From contig CAMHNI010000001.1 in assembly GCA_946186505.1 (NCBI GenBank), forward strand, positions 101,416 to 165,415: DNA of 64,000 nucleotides, in the 5' to 3' direction. The first letter of the stretch is position 1. Each line of letters starts with the position of its first letter. The position numbers and the translations under genes are program-made. Below are positions 6,308 through 15,419 of this stretch, in pieces. Under the pieces are notes generated by a model. The model saw only the letters and a list, made by a program, of their open reading frames with translations. It was not told the origin of the DNA and did not search any database. The DNA comes from an uncultured Prevotellaceae bacterium (GTDB lineage Bacteria > Bacteroidota > Bacteroidia > Bacteroidales > Bacteroidaceae).

Positions 6308-7831
6308 ATGGCAAAGAAAGCACTTTTGATGATTCTCGACGGATGGGGAATCGGTAAGCACGGTAAGGGTGACGTGATCTTCAACACGCCGACGCCGTAT
6401 CTCGATTTGTTAACTGCCACATCGGCCCACTCACAGCTGCAGGCCAGTGGTGAGGACGTTGGTCTGCCCGACGGACAGATGGGTAACTCTGAGGTGGGTC
6501 ACCTCAATATCGGTGCGGGACGTATCGTGTATCAGGACTTGGTGAAAATCAACCGCGCCTGCCGCGACAACTCCATCATGGAGAACCCGCAGGTGAAGGC
6601 TGCCTACACGTATGCCAAGGAGAACGGCAAGAAGCTGCACCTGATGGGTCTGACCTCTGACGGCGGCGTTCACTCCAGCCTCGACCACCTCTTCAAGTTG
6701 ATTGAGATAGGTAAGGCTTACGGTCTGAAGAACCAGGTGTTTGTTCATTGCTATATGGACGGCCGCGACACCGATCCGAAATCGGGCAAGGGCTTTATCC
6801 AGCAGGTGAGCGATGTCTGTGCTGCCAATGATGCAGCCATCGCCAGCATCGTAGGCCGCTTTTATGCTATGGACCGCGACAAGCGCTGGGAGCGCGTGAA
6901 GGAGGGCTACGACCTCATCGTGAACGGCACTGGCAAGCAGGCCACTGATATGGTGCAGGCCATGCAGGAAAGCTACGACGAGGGTGTGACGGATGAGTTC
7001 GTCAAGCCTATCCACAACGCCAGCGTCAACGGCTGCATCGAGGAGGGCGACGTCGTCATCTTCATCAACTTCCGCAACGACCGCGCCAAGGAGATGACCA
7101 TCGCCTTGACTCAGGAGGACATGCCAGAGCAGGGCATGAAGACCATCCCCGGTCTGCAATACTACTGCATGACGCCGTACGACGCCAACTTCAAGGGCGT
7201 TCATATCCTCTTCCCGAAGGAGAACGTGGAGAATACGCTCGGCGAATACCTGAGCAAGCAGGGCAAGAAGCAGTTGCACACGGCTGAGACAGAGAAGTAC
7301 GCTCACGTGACCTTCTTCTTCAATGGCGGACGCGAGGCTCCCTACGAGGGTGAGGACCGCATCCTGGTGGCCAGTCCGAAGGTGGCCACCTACGACCTGA
7401 AGCCCGAGATGAGTGCCTACGAGGTGAAGCACAAGTTGGTGGCCGCCATCAACACCCAGATGTACGACTTCATCGTGGTGAACTTCGCCAACGGTGACAT
7501 GGTGGGCCATACGGGTGTCTATAACGCCATTGCCAAGGCCGTCTGGGCCGTTGACAACTGCGTGCGCGAGGTCATCGAGGCTGCCAAGGCCAACGACTAC
7601 GAGGCCATCATCATTGCCGACCACGGCAATGCCGACAATGCCATCAACCCCGACGGCACGCCCAATACTGCACACTCGCTGAACCCCGTGCCGTTCATCT
7701 ACGTGACGAACAACAACTCAGCAACGGTGAAGGACGGTCGTCTGGCCGACGTTGCTCCCTCGCTCCTCCACATCATGGGCTTGGAGCAGCCTGCCGACAT
7801 GACGGGCGAGTGCCTGATTCAGGACAATTAA
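6308..7831 (+). CDS. gpmI: 2,3-bisphosphoglycerate-independent phosphoglycerate mutase
   Basis: A 507-residue, cofactor-independent mutase converting 3-phosphoglycerate to 2-phosphoglycerate in glycolysis, in the cytosol. The alkaline-phosphatase-fold metal site is visible: D11 in MILDGWGIG, the phosphoserine S61 in [27 protein letters not shown] in the insert domain, and IADHGNAD near the C-terminus for the second manganese site. Length is typical. It is a single gene between a repeat-rich upstream region and a strong bidirectional terminator. Codon use is strongly GC-ending, as in highly expressed genes of this genome. Confidence 0.97.
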   Translation: MAKKALLMILDGWGIGKHGKGDVIFNTPTPYLDLLTATSAHSQLQASGEDVGLPDGQMGNSEVGHLNIGAGRIVYQDLVKINRACRDNSIMENPQVKAAYTYAKENGKKLHLMGLTSDGGVHSSLDHLFKLIEIGKAYGLKNQVFVHCYMDGRDTDPKSGKGFIQQVSDVCAANDAAIASIVGRFYAMDRDKRWERVKEGYDLIVNGTGKQATDMVQAMQESYDEGVTDEFVKPIHNASVNGCIEEGDVVIFINFRNDRAKEMTIALTQEDMPEQGMKTIPGLQYYCMTPYDANFKGVHILFPKENVENTLGEYLSKQGKKQLHTAETEKYAHVTFFFNGGREAPYEGEDRILVASPKVATYDLKPEMSAYEVKHKLVAAINTQMYDFIVVNFANGDMVGHTGVYNAIAKAVWAVDNCVREVIEAAKANDYEAIIIADHGNADNAINPDGTPNTAHSLNPVPFIYVTNNNSATVKDGRLADVAPSLLHIMGLEQPADMTGECLIQDN

Positions 7832-7877
7832 TATATCTATAGAGCCCACGGCCTACAGCTGTGGACATTGCTGAAAA

Positions 7878-7915
7878 TGACACAGGGTGTGCATCACCCT
7901 GTGTCATTAGTTTTT
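7878..7915. terminator. Bidirectional terminator between gpmI and the EamA transporter
   Basis: A perfect 12-bp stem (7878-7889 with 7895-7906) has a 5-nt loop. TTAGTTTTT follows on the plus strand and a shorter T-run on the minus strand. The transporter stop codon directly adjoins the stem. Confidence 0.85.
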
Positions 7916-8827
7916 ACCTTTATTGATAATGTAAATGCCAAGTGCCGCGAGTCCTCCGGCAAGTGCATATTTCAGATGGAACGTCTCGCCAAGGCAGAGA
8001 CACGACGTGACAGCACCTACAATAGGAATCAGCGAATTGTAGATGGCAACCTTTCCTACAGGATTCAGGCTGAGCAGTTTGTTGTAGAGTGCAAATCCGA
8101 TGGCAGAGATGGCAATGAGCAGCAATAGGCAGACGATGCCGAGCGTGTTGACATGGGGCAGCGTACCACCAAAGGCAAGCCCTGGGATGATGAGCAACAA
8201 GCCTCCGATGGTGAGACTATAGCCCGTTCCCACGAAAACATCCACCCGTCGGCTCAGTCCACGAGTCATCAGATTGGCACACGCCCCGCAGATGGCATTG
8301 AGGATGATCATGCCGTCGCCCAGCCACTTAAATTGCCCGCTATCAGCTCCGCCAAGGTTCAATGAAAGGATTCCTCCGAATCCGACGGCACAGCCGAGAA
8401 TCTTACGCGAGGTCAGCTTGTCGCTCTTGAAACAGGCGCAGGCCAGCAACACCACGAGGAATGTGCTCAGCGAGTTGAGGATAGCGGCCCGTGATCCTTC
8501 ACTATGGGACATGCCGACATAGAAGAAGAAATAATGAAGCGTGGTGTTCATCAGCGCAAACGCAAGGATGAATCGGCAGTCAATCAACTTGTTTGTTGTA
8601 AAAGAACGCCCACTGCTACGGGCAACAGACAGGACAATCAGACCTGCCGCAGCAAAGCGGATGCCAGCAAAGAGCATCTTGCTGCCCGTCATGTCCGCCG
8701 TAATACCAAAGGCACTGAAGCCTATCTTAATGAGCGGGAATGCCCATCCCCAAGCTATGGCGGCGGTCAGGGCGAAGGCCACCACCCATGCCGGTCGTTG
8801 GAATATGGATATTCGGGATCGTTCCAT
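7907..8827 (-). CDS. EamA/DMT-family transporter
   Basis: A 306-residue inner-membrane protein with about ten hydrophobic helices in two halves, each an EamA repeat. The first half starts AIAWGWAFPLIKIGF. The second contains NAICGACANLMTRGLSR and ends with LCLGETFHLKYALAGGLAALG, the usual family ending. Members export amino acids or other metabolites; the substrate cannot be read from sequence. It starts 71 nt downstream of the ychF stop on the same strand with no separate promoter seen, so it may be co-transcribed with ychF. Confidence 0.85.
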   Translation of the reverse strand: MERSRISIFQRPAWVVAFALTAAIAWGWAFPLIKIGFSAFGITADMTGSKMLFAGIRFAAAGLIVLSVARSSGRSFTTNKLIDCRFILAFALMNTTLHYFFFYVGMSHSEGSRAAILNSLSTFLVVLLACACFKSDKLTSRKILGCAVGFGGILSLNLGGADSGQFKWLGDGMIILNAICGACANLMTRGLSRRVDVFVGTGYSLTIGGLLLIIPGLAFGGTLPHVNTLGIVCLLLLIAISAIGFALYNKLLSLNPVGKVAIYNSLIPIVGAVTSCLCLGETFHLKYALAGGLAALGIYIINKGKN

Positions 8828-8898
8828 TAGAGGATAAGGGTGCTACGCTATCTTCAGTTTCCCACTGTTGATGTAAAGACCCATATCGCTTAAGAGGT

Positions 8899-9999
8899 CT
8901 ATACGTTGAATCGGAAATGCATGATGTCGCCATCCTGGACAACGTAGTCCTTGCCCTCAACGCCCATCTTGCCGGCTTCGCGGACAGCGGCCTCGGAGCC
9001 GTACTGGATGTAGTCGTCGTACTTGATGACCTCGGCACGGATAAAACCTTTCTCAAAGTCGGTGTGGATGACACCGGCACACTGTGGTGCCTTCCAGCCC
9101 TTCTTGTAAGTCCAGGCCTTCACCTCCATCTCGCCAGCGGTGATGAAGGTCTCAAGGTTCAGCAGGGCGTAAGCCTTCTTGATGAGGCGGTTGACGCCGC
9201 TCTCCTCCAACCCCAGCTCTTCCAAGAACAGCTGTTTGTCCTCGTAGCTCTCCAGCTCGGCAATATCCTCCTCGGTCTTCGCGGCGATGACCATCATCTC
9301 GGCACCCTCTTCCTGAGCCAGCTCTCCGACCCGCTTCGTAAAATCATTGCCGTTTTTTGCATCGGCCTCGCCGACGTTGCAGACGTAAAGCACGGGTTTG
9401 GCCGTAAGCAGGAACAGGTTGCGGGCGCAGTCCTGTTCGTCCTTCGACTCGAACTCCACGATGCGGGCGTTCTTACCCTGTTCCAGCACCTCCTTGTAGG
9501 CTTTCAGCACCGTGACCTCTATCTTGGCGTCCTTGTTGCCGGCAGCGGCGGCCTTCTCAGTCTTGGCCAGTCGGCTCTCGATGGTCTCGAGGTCTTTCAG
9601 CTGCAGCTCGGTGTCGATGATTTCCTTGTCGCGGATGGGGTCGATGGTGCCGTCAACGTGGGTGATGTTTTCGTCTTCGAAGCAGCGGAGTACGTGGATG
9701 ATGGCGTCGGTCTCGCGGATATTTCCAAGGAACTTGTTGCCCAAGCCCTCGCCCTTCGAGGCACCTTTCACCAAGCCTGCTATATCGACAATCTCGCATG
9801 TTGCGGGAACGATGCGGCCGGGGTGAACCAGTTCGGCGAGCTTCGTCAGACGCTCGTCGGGAACGGTAATCACGCCGACGTTCGGCTCAATCGTACAAAA
9901 AGGAAAGTTTGCCGCCTGCGCCTTCGCGCTCGACAGGCAGTTGAACAATGTGGACTTGCCAACGTTCGGCAGTCCCACAATACCACATTTTAATGCCAT
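8899..9999 (-). CDS. ychF: Redox-regulated ATPase YchF (Obg-like)
   Basis: 366 residues. The P-loop is GLPNVGKSTLFN at the N-terminus, followed by the switch region DIAGLVKGASKGEGLGN. The C-terminal TGS domain ends DYVVQDGDIMHFRFNV. YchF is a ribosome-associated P-loop NTPase that prefers ATP to GTP and is implicated in translation and oxidative-stress responses. Full length. The promoter is at 10073-10080, divergent from the symporter gene. Confidence 0.96.
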   Translation of the reverse strand: MALKCGIVGLPNVGKSTLFNCLSSAKAQAANFPFCTIEPNVGVITVPDERLTKLAELVHPGRIVPATCEIVDIAGLVKGASKGEGLGNKFLGNIRETDAIIHVLRCFEDENITHVDGTIDPIRDKEIIDTELQLKDLETIESRLAKTEKAAAAGNKDAKIEVTVLKAYKEVLEQGKNARIVEFESKDEQDCARNLFLLTAKPVLYVCNVGEADAKNGNDFTKRVGELAQEEGAEMMVIAAKTEEDIAELESYEDKQLFLEELGLEESGVNRLIKKAYALLNLETFITAGEMEVKAWTYKKGWKAPQCAGVIHTDFEKGFIRAEVIKYDDYIQYGSEAAVREAGKMGVEGKDYVVQDGDIMHFRFNV

Positions 10000-10072
10000 A
10001 TTATTTGCGATTTACGTATTTAACTTACGATTTCTTGGACAAGCCAAGCGCGTAGCGAGTCCAATTCGGGTG

Positions 10073-10080
10073 CAAAGTTA
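10073..10080 (-). promoter_or_regulatory. -7 box for ychF
   Basis: The minus strand reads TAACTTTG followed by CACC, about 75 nt before the ychF start. No clear -33 box. Confidence 0.5.
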
Positions 10081-10122
10081 CGAAATAATCTGCAATATTC
10101 ATGCTAATCCGCAAAAATATCG

Positions 10123-10130
10123 TAACTTTG
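10123..10130 (+). promoter_or_regulatory. -7 box for the BASS-family symporter
   Basis: TAACTTTG followed by CAGG. The start predicted from it fits the ATG at 10151. Confidence 0.5.
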
Positions 10131-10150
10131 CAGGCAAATTTACGTTCAAG

Positions 10151-11119
10151 ATGATACAACCCCTCCAATCGCTCAGCCGCTGGCTGGCAGAGCACGCTTC
10201 GCTGTTCGTGACGGCCATTGCCGTGCTGACATTCTTCGTGCCCGATTTGTTCGGGTGGGTACGTGGCACCACGCAGACCGTTATCCTCGGCATCATCATG
10301 CTGACGATGGGACTGACGCTGACCACGCAGGACTTTCGCATCTTGGCCCGTCGGCCGCTTGACATCCTTATAGGTGCCTGTGCCCAGTTCTTTATCATGC
10401 CCTGCGTGGCCTATCTGTTGGTGCATGTGTTCCGCTTAGAGCCGGCACTGGCATTGGGCATCCTGTTGGTGGGCTGCTGTCCTGGCGGCGTGTCGAGCAA
10501 TATCATGTCGTACCTCTGTCACGGCGATGTAGCCTTCTCCGTGGGCATGACCTGTGCCTCTACCCTTCTCGCTCCCGTGATGACACCGTTGCTGATGGAG
10601 CTGACGGCTGGCGAGATCATCGAAATCGATGCCATCGGTATGTTCCTGAACATCCTTATCGTGACCATCATCCCTGTCGCCATCGGCTGTTTCCTGAATT
10701 ATACTTATTCCCGTCGCAAGAGTTTTCCAACTGTCCAGTCGCTGATGCCCGGCCTGAGTGTCACCTGTCTGGCTTGTATCGTCGGTGGTGTCATCTCCAC
10801 CGTTCACGACGACCTTGTGGCCCGCGGCCTGATGCTCTTCCTCTGGACCTTTGCCGTGGTCTTCTGCCATAACACACTGGGCTATATCCTTGGATACACC
10901 GCTGGCAGCCTGGCCCGTTTCAGCACCGCCAAGAAGCGCACCATCAGCATCGAGGTGGGCATGCAGAACGCAGGCTTGGCTACCGTCCTCGCCGGCACCT
11001 TCTTCGCCGCCCAGCCTCTCTCCGTGCTACCCTGCGCCATTTCATGCGCCTGGCATAGCATCAGCGGCACCATCCTCGCCGGCCTGTTCCTGCGGCGCGA
11101 CAAGCACATCGCAAGGTAG
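10151..11119 (+). CDS. Bile acid:sodium symporter (BASS/SBF) family protein
   Basis: 322 residues and about ten membrane segments. Family marks are LGIIMLTMGLTLTTQDFRIL near the start, the crossover segment GCCPGGVSSNIMSYLCHGD, and ISIEVGMQNAGLATVLAGTFF near the end. These proteins move bile acids, pantoate or other organic anions with sodium; the substrate here is unknown. The frame is open further upstream, but the ATG at 10151 follows the promoter at 10123-10130 and gives the normal N-terminus. Its stop is directly followed by the start of the alkyltransferase-family gene. Confidence 0.88.
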   Translation: MIQPLQSLSRWLAEHASLFVTAIAVLTFFVPDLFGWVRGTTQTVILGIIMLTMGLTLTTQDFRILARRPLDILIGACAQFFIMPCVAYLLVHVFRLEPALALGILLVGCCPGGVSSNIMSYLCHGDVAFSVGMTCASTLLAPVMTPLLMELTAGEIIEIDAIGMFLNILIVTIIPVAIGCFLNYTYSRRKSFPTVQSLMPGLSVTCLACIVGGVISTVHDDLVARGLMLFLWTFAVVFCHNTLGYILGYTAGSLARFSTAKKRTISIEVGMQNAGLATVLAGTFFAAQPLSVLPCAISCAWHSISGTILAGLFLRRDKHIAR

Positions 11120-11467
11120 ATGAGAGACTATCCCGACCAGATGACACCCGAGCAGGCACGGACGTTTCGTGACGACGTGCTGAACATCGTCAGTCAGATA
11201 CCCCATGGCCGCGTCACCACCTACGGCCATATCGCCGCCCTGGCAGGCTGGCCCAGCCACTCGCGGATGGTTGGTCGCACACTGCGCTATACGCCTGAGG
11301 CGGAACAGCTTCCCTGTCATCGTGTCGTGAACAAAGAAGGGCGCACCGCCCCCGGCTGGAGCCGCCAGCGCCCGTTGTTGGAAGCCGAAGGCATTACTTT
11401 CAAGCCCAATGGTCATGTAGATATGCAGAAGCACCTTTGGGAGCCCGACCTATGCTCGCCTGCCTAA
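11120..11467 (+). CDS. MGMT-family DNA alkyltransferase, single-domain
   Basis: 115 residues covering only the C-terminal DNA-binding and active-site domain of O6-alkylguanine-DNA methyltransferases. The recognition helix region reads IPHGRVTTYGHIAALAGWP, and the active-site motif is PCHRV with C66. Alkyltransferase-like (Atl) proteins of similar size replace this cysteine by tryptophan; here it is retained, so direct methyl transfer is possible. The ATG is the base after the upstream TAG, indicating translational coupling with the symporter gene. Confidence 0.87.
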   Translation: MRDYPDQMTPEQARTFRDDVLNIVSQIPHGRVTTYGHIAALAGWPSHSRMVGRTLRYTPEAEQLPCHRVVNKEGRTAPGWSRQRPLLEAEGITFKPNGHVDMQKHLWEPDLCSPA

Positions 11468-11489
11468 GCAAGAACTTGAGGAAGTGGTG

Positions 11490-12878
11490 TTATTGTATTT
11501 TTATGATGATTCGCCGATATGCCACTAACCAGAAAGGCCCGTCATCGTGGACTTCGCAGATGACGTGGAGGGTCTGGCCTGTGGCATCAGCAGGGATGAT
11601 AACAATGGTTACAGGCTGGTTCACATTGTTGACGATGGCTTCTACTGTTCCTATCTCAGGCTGCTGCCACCAGCTGAAGTGGAGGTTGTCGCCATCGGGG
11701 TCGGAAGAGCGGGAGGCATCGAGGGGGACGGTCTCGCCAGCCTTGGCCGTGATGTGAACAGGTTTTATACCCTTGCTGCGACCGATGACCACCTGCGGGT
11801 TACGGTTTCCCCTGCCCTCGTCGGCCCACTGCATGCGGGCTGTGAAGTCGTTCATCTCGTCGGGATAGAAGCGTAGCTTATAGTCCACGGAGATGCTGCA
11901 CACAGGTTCCTGCCAACTGGTCCAGGCCGTAGTGAGCGAGTCGGGGCAGAGGCCGCGCTCGTGGTAGCCTGCCCAGCCAGCCTGCTGCGGGTCTTCGGGG
12001 TCGTTGAGCCCGTTGGGCATCACGTAGAGGAAGCTCGGCGTGTCGCCCTCCACGCCCCATTTGTAGTCGGGATATTCGCGGCCCAGGGCACCCTTGCCCT
12101 GAATATCTTGTTGGTGCTGCTGCCAGTTGATCTTGCCCTGCTCACACTGCTCCTGCCACGTACCCTCGTCCCAGATGAACTGCAGGTCATCGCTGAAGTC
12201 TCGCCGGAGCCACTGGTGAGAGCTACGGGCGCGGTCCATACGGTGGGCATAGTCCATATCCTGGTCGGTGATGGTGTAGATGCGGAACTTGCGGACGAAG
12301 TTTCTCACTTCGTCATCCGTGCGCGACTGCCTCACCCGCCAGATGGCCTGCGCCAGCGTGTTCGCCCCACCCCACGCAGCCACGTAGATGGGCCGCGGGT
12401 CGTCCTCATCGGCCAGACGAATCAGCAGCTCGCTGCCCGGCGAATCGTTGTGCTCACCGATGGAGCGGATGCCGCCATTGATGCTACCCATCACGGCTCG
12501 GCTGCGAATGTAGTCGGCACTGGGCCAGTAGCCAAGGTGCTGCTGCTTGTTCTCCTTCGCCAACGGCATGAACTTCCGCTGGCCGGAGCGCTTCATCAGC
12601 TGCGGCACGTCCTTGCGGTAGGCTTCGATGACACGAAACAGATACTGCGCCCATTCCTTCGGATAAGGGTCACAGTTCCAGCCCACCGACGTTATCAGTG
12701 CCTCAATCTCGAAGAGGTCGGCATAGGCCATCAGCCTCACCATCGACTCCATATCGTCAGGCTCCACGTCGGCCGGCGCGATGTCGGTACACACCACGAG
12801 GCGCGGCTTCAATTCTGTCTGTGCCGCCCAACCTGCTGTCGGCAGCGTCAGCAGCAGCCATAAAGCAAGCTTCTTCAT
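11490..12878 (-). CDS. Secreted DUF1593 / Sde182-like protein
   Basis: 462 residues with a signal peptide (MKKLALWLLLTLPTAGWA). The main domain resembles nucleoside hydrolases (LVVCTDIAPADVEPDDMESMVRL at the start, an acidic metal-site-like cluster; YVAAWGGANTLAQAIW in the middle) and is known as DUF1593. A C-terminal Ig-like domain follows (PLDASRSSDPDGDNLHFSWWQQ). Relatives include the cellulose-binding Sde182 protein, and a carbohydrate-related periplasmic or outer role is inferred. It is convergent with the alkyltransferase gene. The LUD gene stops 12 nt upstream of its start, so the two may be one transcript. Confidence 0.82.
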   Translation of the reverse strand: MKKLALWLLLTLPTAGWAAQTELKPRLVVCTDIAPADVEPDDMESMVRLMAYADLFEIEALITSVGWNCDPYPKEWAQYLFRVIEAYRKDVPQLMKRSGQRKFMPLAKENKQQHLGYWPSADYIRSRAVMGSINGGIRSIGEHNDSPGSELLIRLADEDDPRPIYVAAWGGANTLAQAIWRVRQSRTDDEVRNFVRKFRIYTITDQDMDYAHRMDRARSSHQWLRRDFSDDLQFIWDEGTWQEQCEQGKINWQQHQQDIQGKGALGREYPDYKWGVEGDTPSFLYVMPNGLNDPEDPQQAGWAGYHERGLCPDSLTTAWTSWQEPVCSISVDYKLRFYPDEMNDFTARMQWADEGRGNRNPQVVIGRSKGIKPVHITAKAGETVPLDASRSSDPDGDNLHFSWWQQPEIGTVEAIVNNVNQPVTIVIIPADATGQTLHVICEVHDDGPFWLVAYRRIIIKIQ

Positions 12879-12890
12879 TCGCTTGTCGGA

Positions 12891-13526
12891 TTAGTAACCT
12901 AAGTCTTCGCCGACAAGGACTACCGTGTGTTTACCGCGCGGCGAATTGCGCAGGAAGTGGACGTAGTTGCAAATGCTCTCGGGTGAGTTGCAGTTGTGGC
13001 AGACGCCGTCCACCTGACAGGGCGTCTGGATGTCGAAGCGGGCGGCATTGACGGGCGAAGCCGTGCTGCGGGCACGCTGCAGGGCGGCCTCGACGGTCTG
13101 TGCCACCTTGTTCAAGCCAATCACAAAGATGACCTTCTTCGGGCCCCACGTGATGGCCGCCACGCGATTGCCGTTGCCATCGATGTTCACGATGACACCG
13201 TCCTCGCTGATGGCGTTGGCGCTCGACAAATAGACATCGGCCGTGAAGGCGCGCTCGTAAATCCTCACCACCTCCTCACGGTCGGTCACGAGGTCGCGGT
13301 CGAGCACCTCTAATGTTCCGCGGTCTCTGAGTGCCTGCGGGATACCCATATCGCGTATGGTCATCGAACCGCCCCACGTCACGCTGCTGCCGTCGGCTAT
13401 TAGTTCCGACACTTTACTCACTGCCTCTGCCGCCGTCGGGCAGTAGAAGGCTTCCATGTTGCGGCGCTTCAAGCTCTTGATCATCCGCTCTGCCAGCCGC
13501 TGGTTTCTTTGTTCTTTTGGTGTCAT
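12891..13526 (-). CDS. LUD-domain protein (LutC/YkgG-like)
   Basis: 211 residues from MTPKEQRNQRLAERM. The LUD fold is indicated by SVTWGGSMTIRDMGI, YLSSANAISEDGVIVNIDGNGNRVAA and VIFVIGLNKVAQTVEAAL. A cysteine-rich end (CQVDGVCHNC and ESICNYV) could hold a metal or iron-sulfur group. LUD proteins take part in lactate utilisation (LutABC), but no lutA or lutB is nearby, so the role here is open. An upstream in-frame start at 13595 is rejected because the promoter (13565-13596) lies over it. Confidence 0.85.
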   Translation of the reverse strand: MTPKEQRNQRLAERMIKSLKRRNMEAFYCPTAAEAVSKVSELIADGSSVTWGGSMTIRDMGIPQALRDRGTLEVLDRDLVTDREEVVRIYERAFTADVYLSSANAISEDGVIVNIDGNGNRVAAITWGPKKVIFVIGLNKVAQTVEAALQRARSTASPVNAARFDIQTPCQVDGVCHNCNSPESICNYVHFLRNSPRGKHTVVLVGEDLGY

Positions 13527-13564
13527 ATTGGAAAGGTGTGGCGCGATGCTATGCCCCACGGGTG

Positions 13565-13596
13565 CAAAGTTAGCAGAAAAAGCGGAAATGGCCAAA
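13565..13596 (-). promoter_or_regulatory. Promoter for the LUD gene
   Basis: The minus strand reads TAACTTTG at 13565-13572 and TTTG at 13593-13596, with 20 nt between them. Confidence 0.65.
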
Positions 13597-13767
13597 CATT
13601 AGCCGTAAAAATCGCACCGAGAGCGGTCGGCGCTCTCGCGTGCGCGCACAGTAGTTGTCAATCACACTTTTCAACCTGCACTTCTTTTTTTCTTTCCCTT
13701 CCCAACGCGCGCGAGAAGTTTTTTTAACGACAACTATAACAACCAGGACAACTTTTTTGTATCAATA

Positions 13768-13995
13768 TTACGGCCGACAACAGGCCATTTTCTCCTTGTA
13801 TTCCAGCATCAGCTCATCGGCAAGATACTCGTCACTTCGGCAGTGCATATCTGCCACACCCTCACTCACGAACTTATAGGTGTCGGAATCATAAAAGAAT
13901 TGCAGGGCATCCTCCAGCGGCATATCCGACTCATTGGCAAAGATTGCTACAATCCTTGCATATTTCATTTGCAGTATCGTCTTGTTCGCTTCCAT
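13768..13995 (-). CDS. Small helical protein, DUF3791-like
   Basis: 75 residues (MEANKTILQMKYARIVAIFANE, then MPLEDALQFFYDSDTYKFVSEG). The predicted three-helix layout and the DALQFFYDSDTYKF segment resemble DUF3791 proteins, which often sit beside DUF3990 ADP-ribosyltransferase-like toxins. No such toxin is adjacent. It follows a second DUF3791-like gene by 10 nt and shares its promoter. Function unknown; an antitoxin-type role is only an inference from relatives. Confidence 0.6.
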   Translation of the reverse strand: MEANKTILQMKYARIVAIFANESDMPLEDALQFFYDSDTYKFVSEGVADMHCRSDEYLADELMLEYKEKMACCRP

Positions 13996-14005
13996 AGATA
14001 CAGCC

Positions 14006-14221
14006 TCATGCCAAAGCCCCCCTCTCCTTCAAGACTTCAGTAAGTTCCTCTACAAGATAGTCCTTACTGAATATATGCAACACGTCGTAGCAAGGCAAAA
14101 TATAATCGGTCAGCACTCCCGACGAGCGTAATGCCCCATAAACCTGGGATGCACTCTTACCAAGCGAGTCAGCCAGACTGCCCACGCAGAATGTGATAAA
14201 GTCCAAATGCTCTGTCCTCAT
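14006..14221 (-). CDS. DUF3791 family protein
   Basis: 71 residues from MRTEHLDFITFCVGSLADSL. The motifs KSASQVYGALRSSGVLTDYI and CYDVLHIFSKDYLVEELTEVL are typical of DUF3791. The start at 14221 is chosen because an upstream in-frame start (14248) overlaps the -7 box. First gene of a two-gene unit with the related gene at 13768-13995. Confidence 0.72.
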   Translation of the reverse strand: MRTEHLDFITFCVGSLADSLGKSASQVYGALRSSGVLTDYILPCYDVLHIFSKDYLVEELTEVLKERGALA

Positions 14222-14245
14222 TTTCCAATTTGTTCTTATCGGTTG

Positions 14246-14276
14246 CAAATTTACAAAACATTTCCCATTCCATCAA
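14246..14276 (-). promoter_or_regulatory. Promoter for the DUF3791 pair
   Basis: The minus strand reads TAAATTTG at 14246-14253 with TTG at 14274-14276, spacing 20 nt. Confidence 0.55.
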
Positions 14277-14456
14277 CATTTTTTCTTCCATTTCTTTTGT
14301 TTTTCGATAAAAAGCCTTATCTATGCACCGTATTCTTGCAAAAGCAAGCGACCTTAAAGGGTCGAGCGCTATAAGACGAGAGATTGACCTATATTCCTCA
14401 CAAATCGGTCGTCAGACCGAAAAAGTTGTCCAAAGCTATCTAAGTTGTCGTCTTTA

Positions 14457-15419
14457 TCAATTGACAACAGTTTTCTTCCCTTTCCAGATATACAGGCCGG
14501 CAGGGAGGCCATCGAGCGAGGTGGCATTGCGACGGAGGCAACGACCGTCAGGGGTATAGACATCGGATGACGTCGGTAGGGTCTGGCTGTCAGCGACGCC
14601 CGTATCATGGCCGACAGGCTGGATGCCGATAATCATGTCCTGGTAGAAGTTGAACTGATAGCCGGGCGGGTCGAGCAGGTCGATGTCGTAGTAGCCATCC
14701 TCGTGGCCGTACCATCCCCAGTTGACGTGAACCAGGCCTTCTTCGTTGCAACCGTCGATGACGAACGAATGGGCGTAGATGCCCTCCGTGAAGCTGATGC
14801 TGATGGCCTCGTAGAAGATGGGACGGCCCTGCGACAGTTCCTCGCGAATCATCTGTAGCCATTCGGCGCGGCTGTAGTCGCTGCGCATCTTGGTTTGCAT
14901 CTTTTCGCCGTCGTAGTGGAAGTACTTGGCGAGGGCATCGGCGGCGGTGAAGTTGGTGGAAAATGAAAAGGTCTTCTCAAACAGCATATTGCTGGCCACG
15001 GCACAGTGATAGAGCAGTTGGGCTACGGCACGGCCCTGGGTTTCGGTGTATTCGCCGCTGTAGTCGTCGATCATATTGTCCCAGTCGTAGGTGGCTTCCG
15101 AGAAATCGACGGCAAAGGTGTGGGAGTCGGTGCTCGCCATCGGATAGACAACGCTGCCCGTGCCCTCGCCCCTTTCGGGCCAACGATGGTAGCGCATAAT
15201 CTGACCCATAGCAACAGCCACACAGCCTACACGACAGTGCTGTTCGTCGGGTTGGTAGCCGCCCCAAGGAGCTGGCGACTTCAGCGGACACATGAAATTA
15301 TAGGGGGCACGCTGGCCCCAGGTTGAGGTGAGAAGCGGGGTGGCTGACGGTGGGTAACTGTCGGCGTATGATGCAGCACAAACCAACAGCGGCAACATTA
15401 GGCCAAGGATGCTTTTCAT
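14457..15419 (-). CDS. Secreted C10 (streptopain-like) cysteine peptidase without propeptide
   Basis: 320 residues with a signal peptide (1-19). The catalytic cysteine is C66 in RVGCVAVAMGQIMRYH, the histidine is H217 in GIYAHSFVIDG, and VNWGWYG (232-238) follows as expected. The mature region (PLLTSTWGQRAPYN) starts within about 28 residues, so the inhibitory propeptide of about 100 residues seen in streptopain or interpain is missing. The C-terminus (LDGLPAGLYIWKGKKTVVN) looks like a type IX secretion sorting tail, suggesting export to the cell surface or medium. Last gene of a six-gene unit, overlapping the upstream gene by 4 nt. Confidence 0.87.
   Translation of the reverse strand: MKSILGLMLPLLVCAASYADSYPPSATPLLTSTWGQRAPYNFMCPLKSPAPWGGYQPDEQHCRVGCVAVAMGQIMRYHRWPERGEGTGSVVYPMASTDSHTFAVDFSEATYDWDNMIDDYSGEYTETQGRAVAQLLYHCAVASNMLFEKTFSFSTNFTAADALAKYFHYDGEKMQTKMRSDYSRAEWLQMIREELSQGRPIFYEAISISFTEGIYAHSFVIDGCNEEGLVHVNWGWYGHEDGYYDIDLLDPPGYQFNFYQDMIIGIQPVGHDTGVADSQTLPTSSDVYTPDGRCLRRNATSLDGLPAGLYIWKGKKTVVN

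Noticed and set aside
6431..7675. 414-codon minus-strand frame inside gpmI
   Set aside because: Valine/leucine/histidine-rich mirror of a GC-biased gene; gpmI motifs are complete on the plus strand.
8917..9993. 358-codon plus-strand frame opposite ychF
   Set aside because: Antisense shadow caused by strong GC third-position bias.
14401..14440. Hairpin TCGGTC/GACCGA as a terminator
   Set aside because: Only 6 bp, followed by A-rich rather than T-rich DNA in the plus direction, and no T-run in the minus direction.
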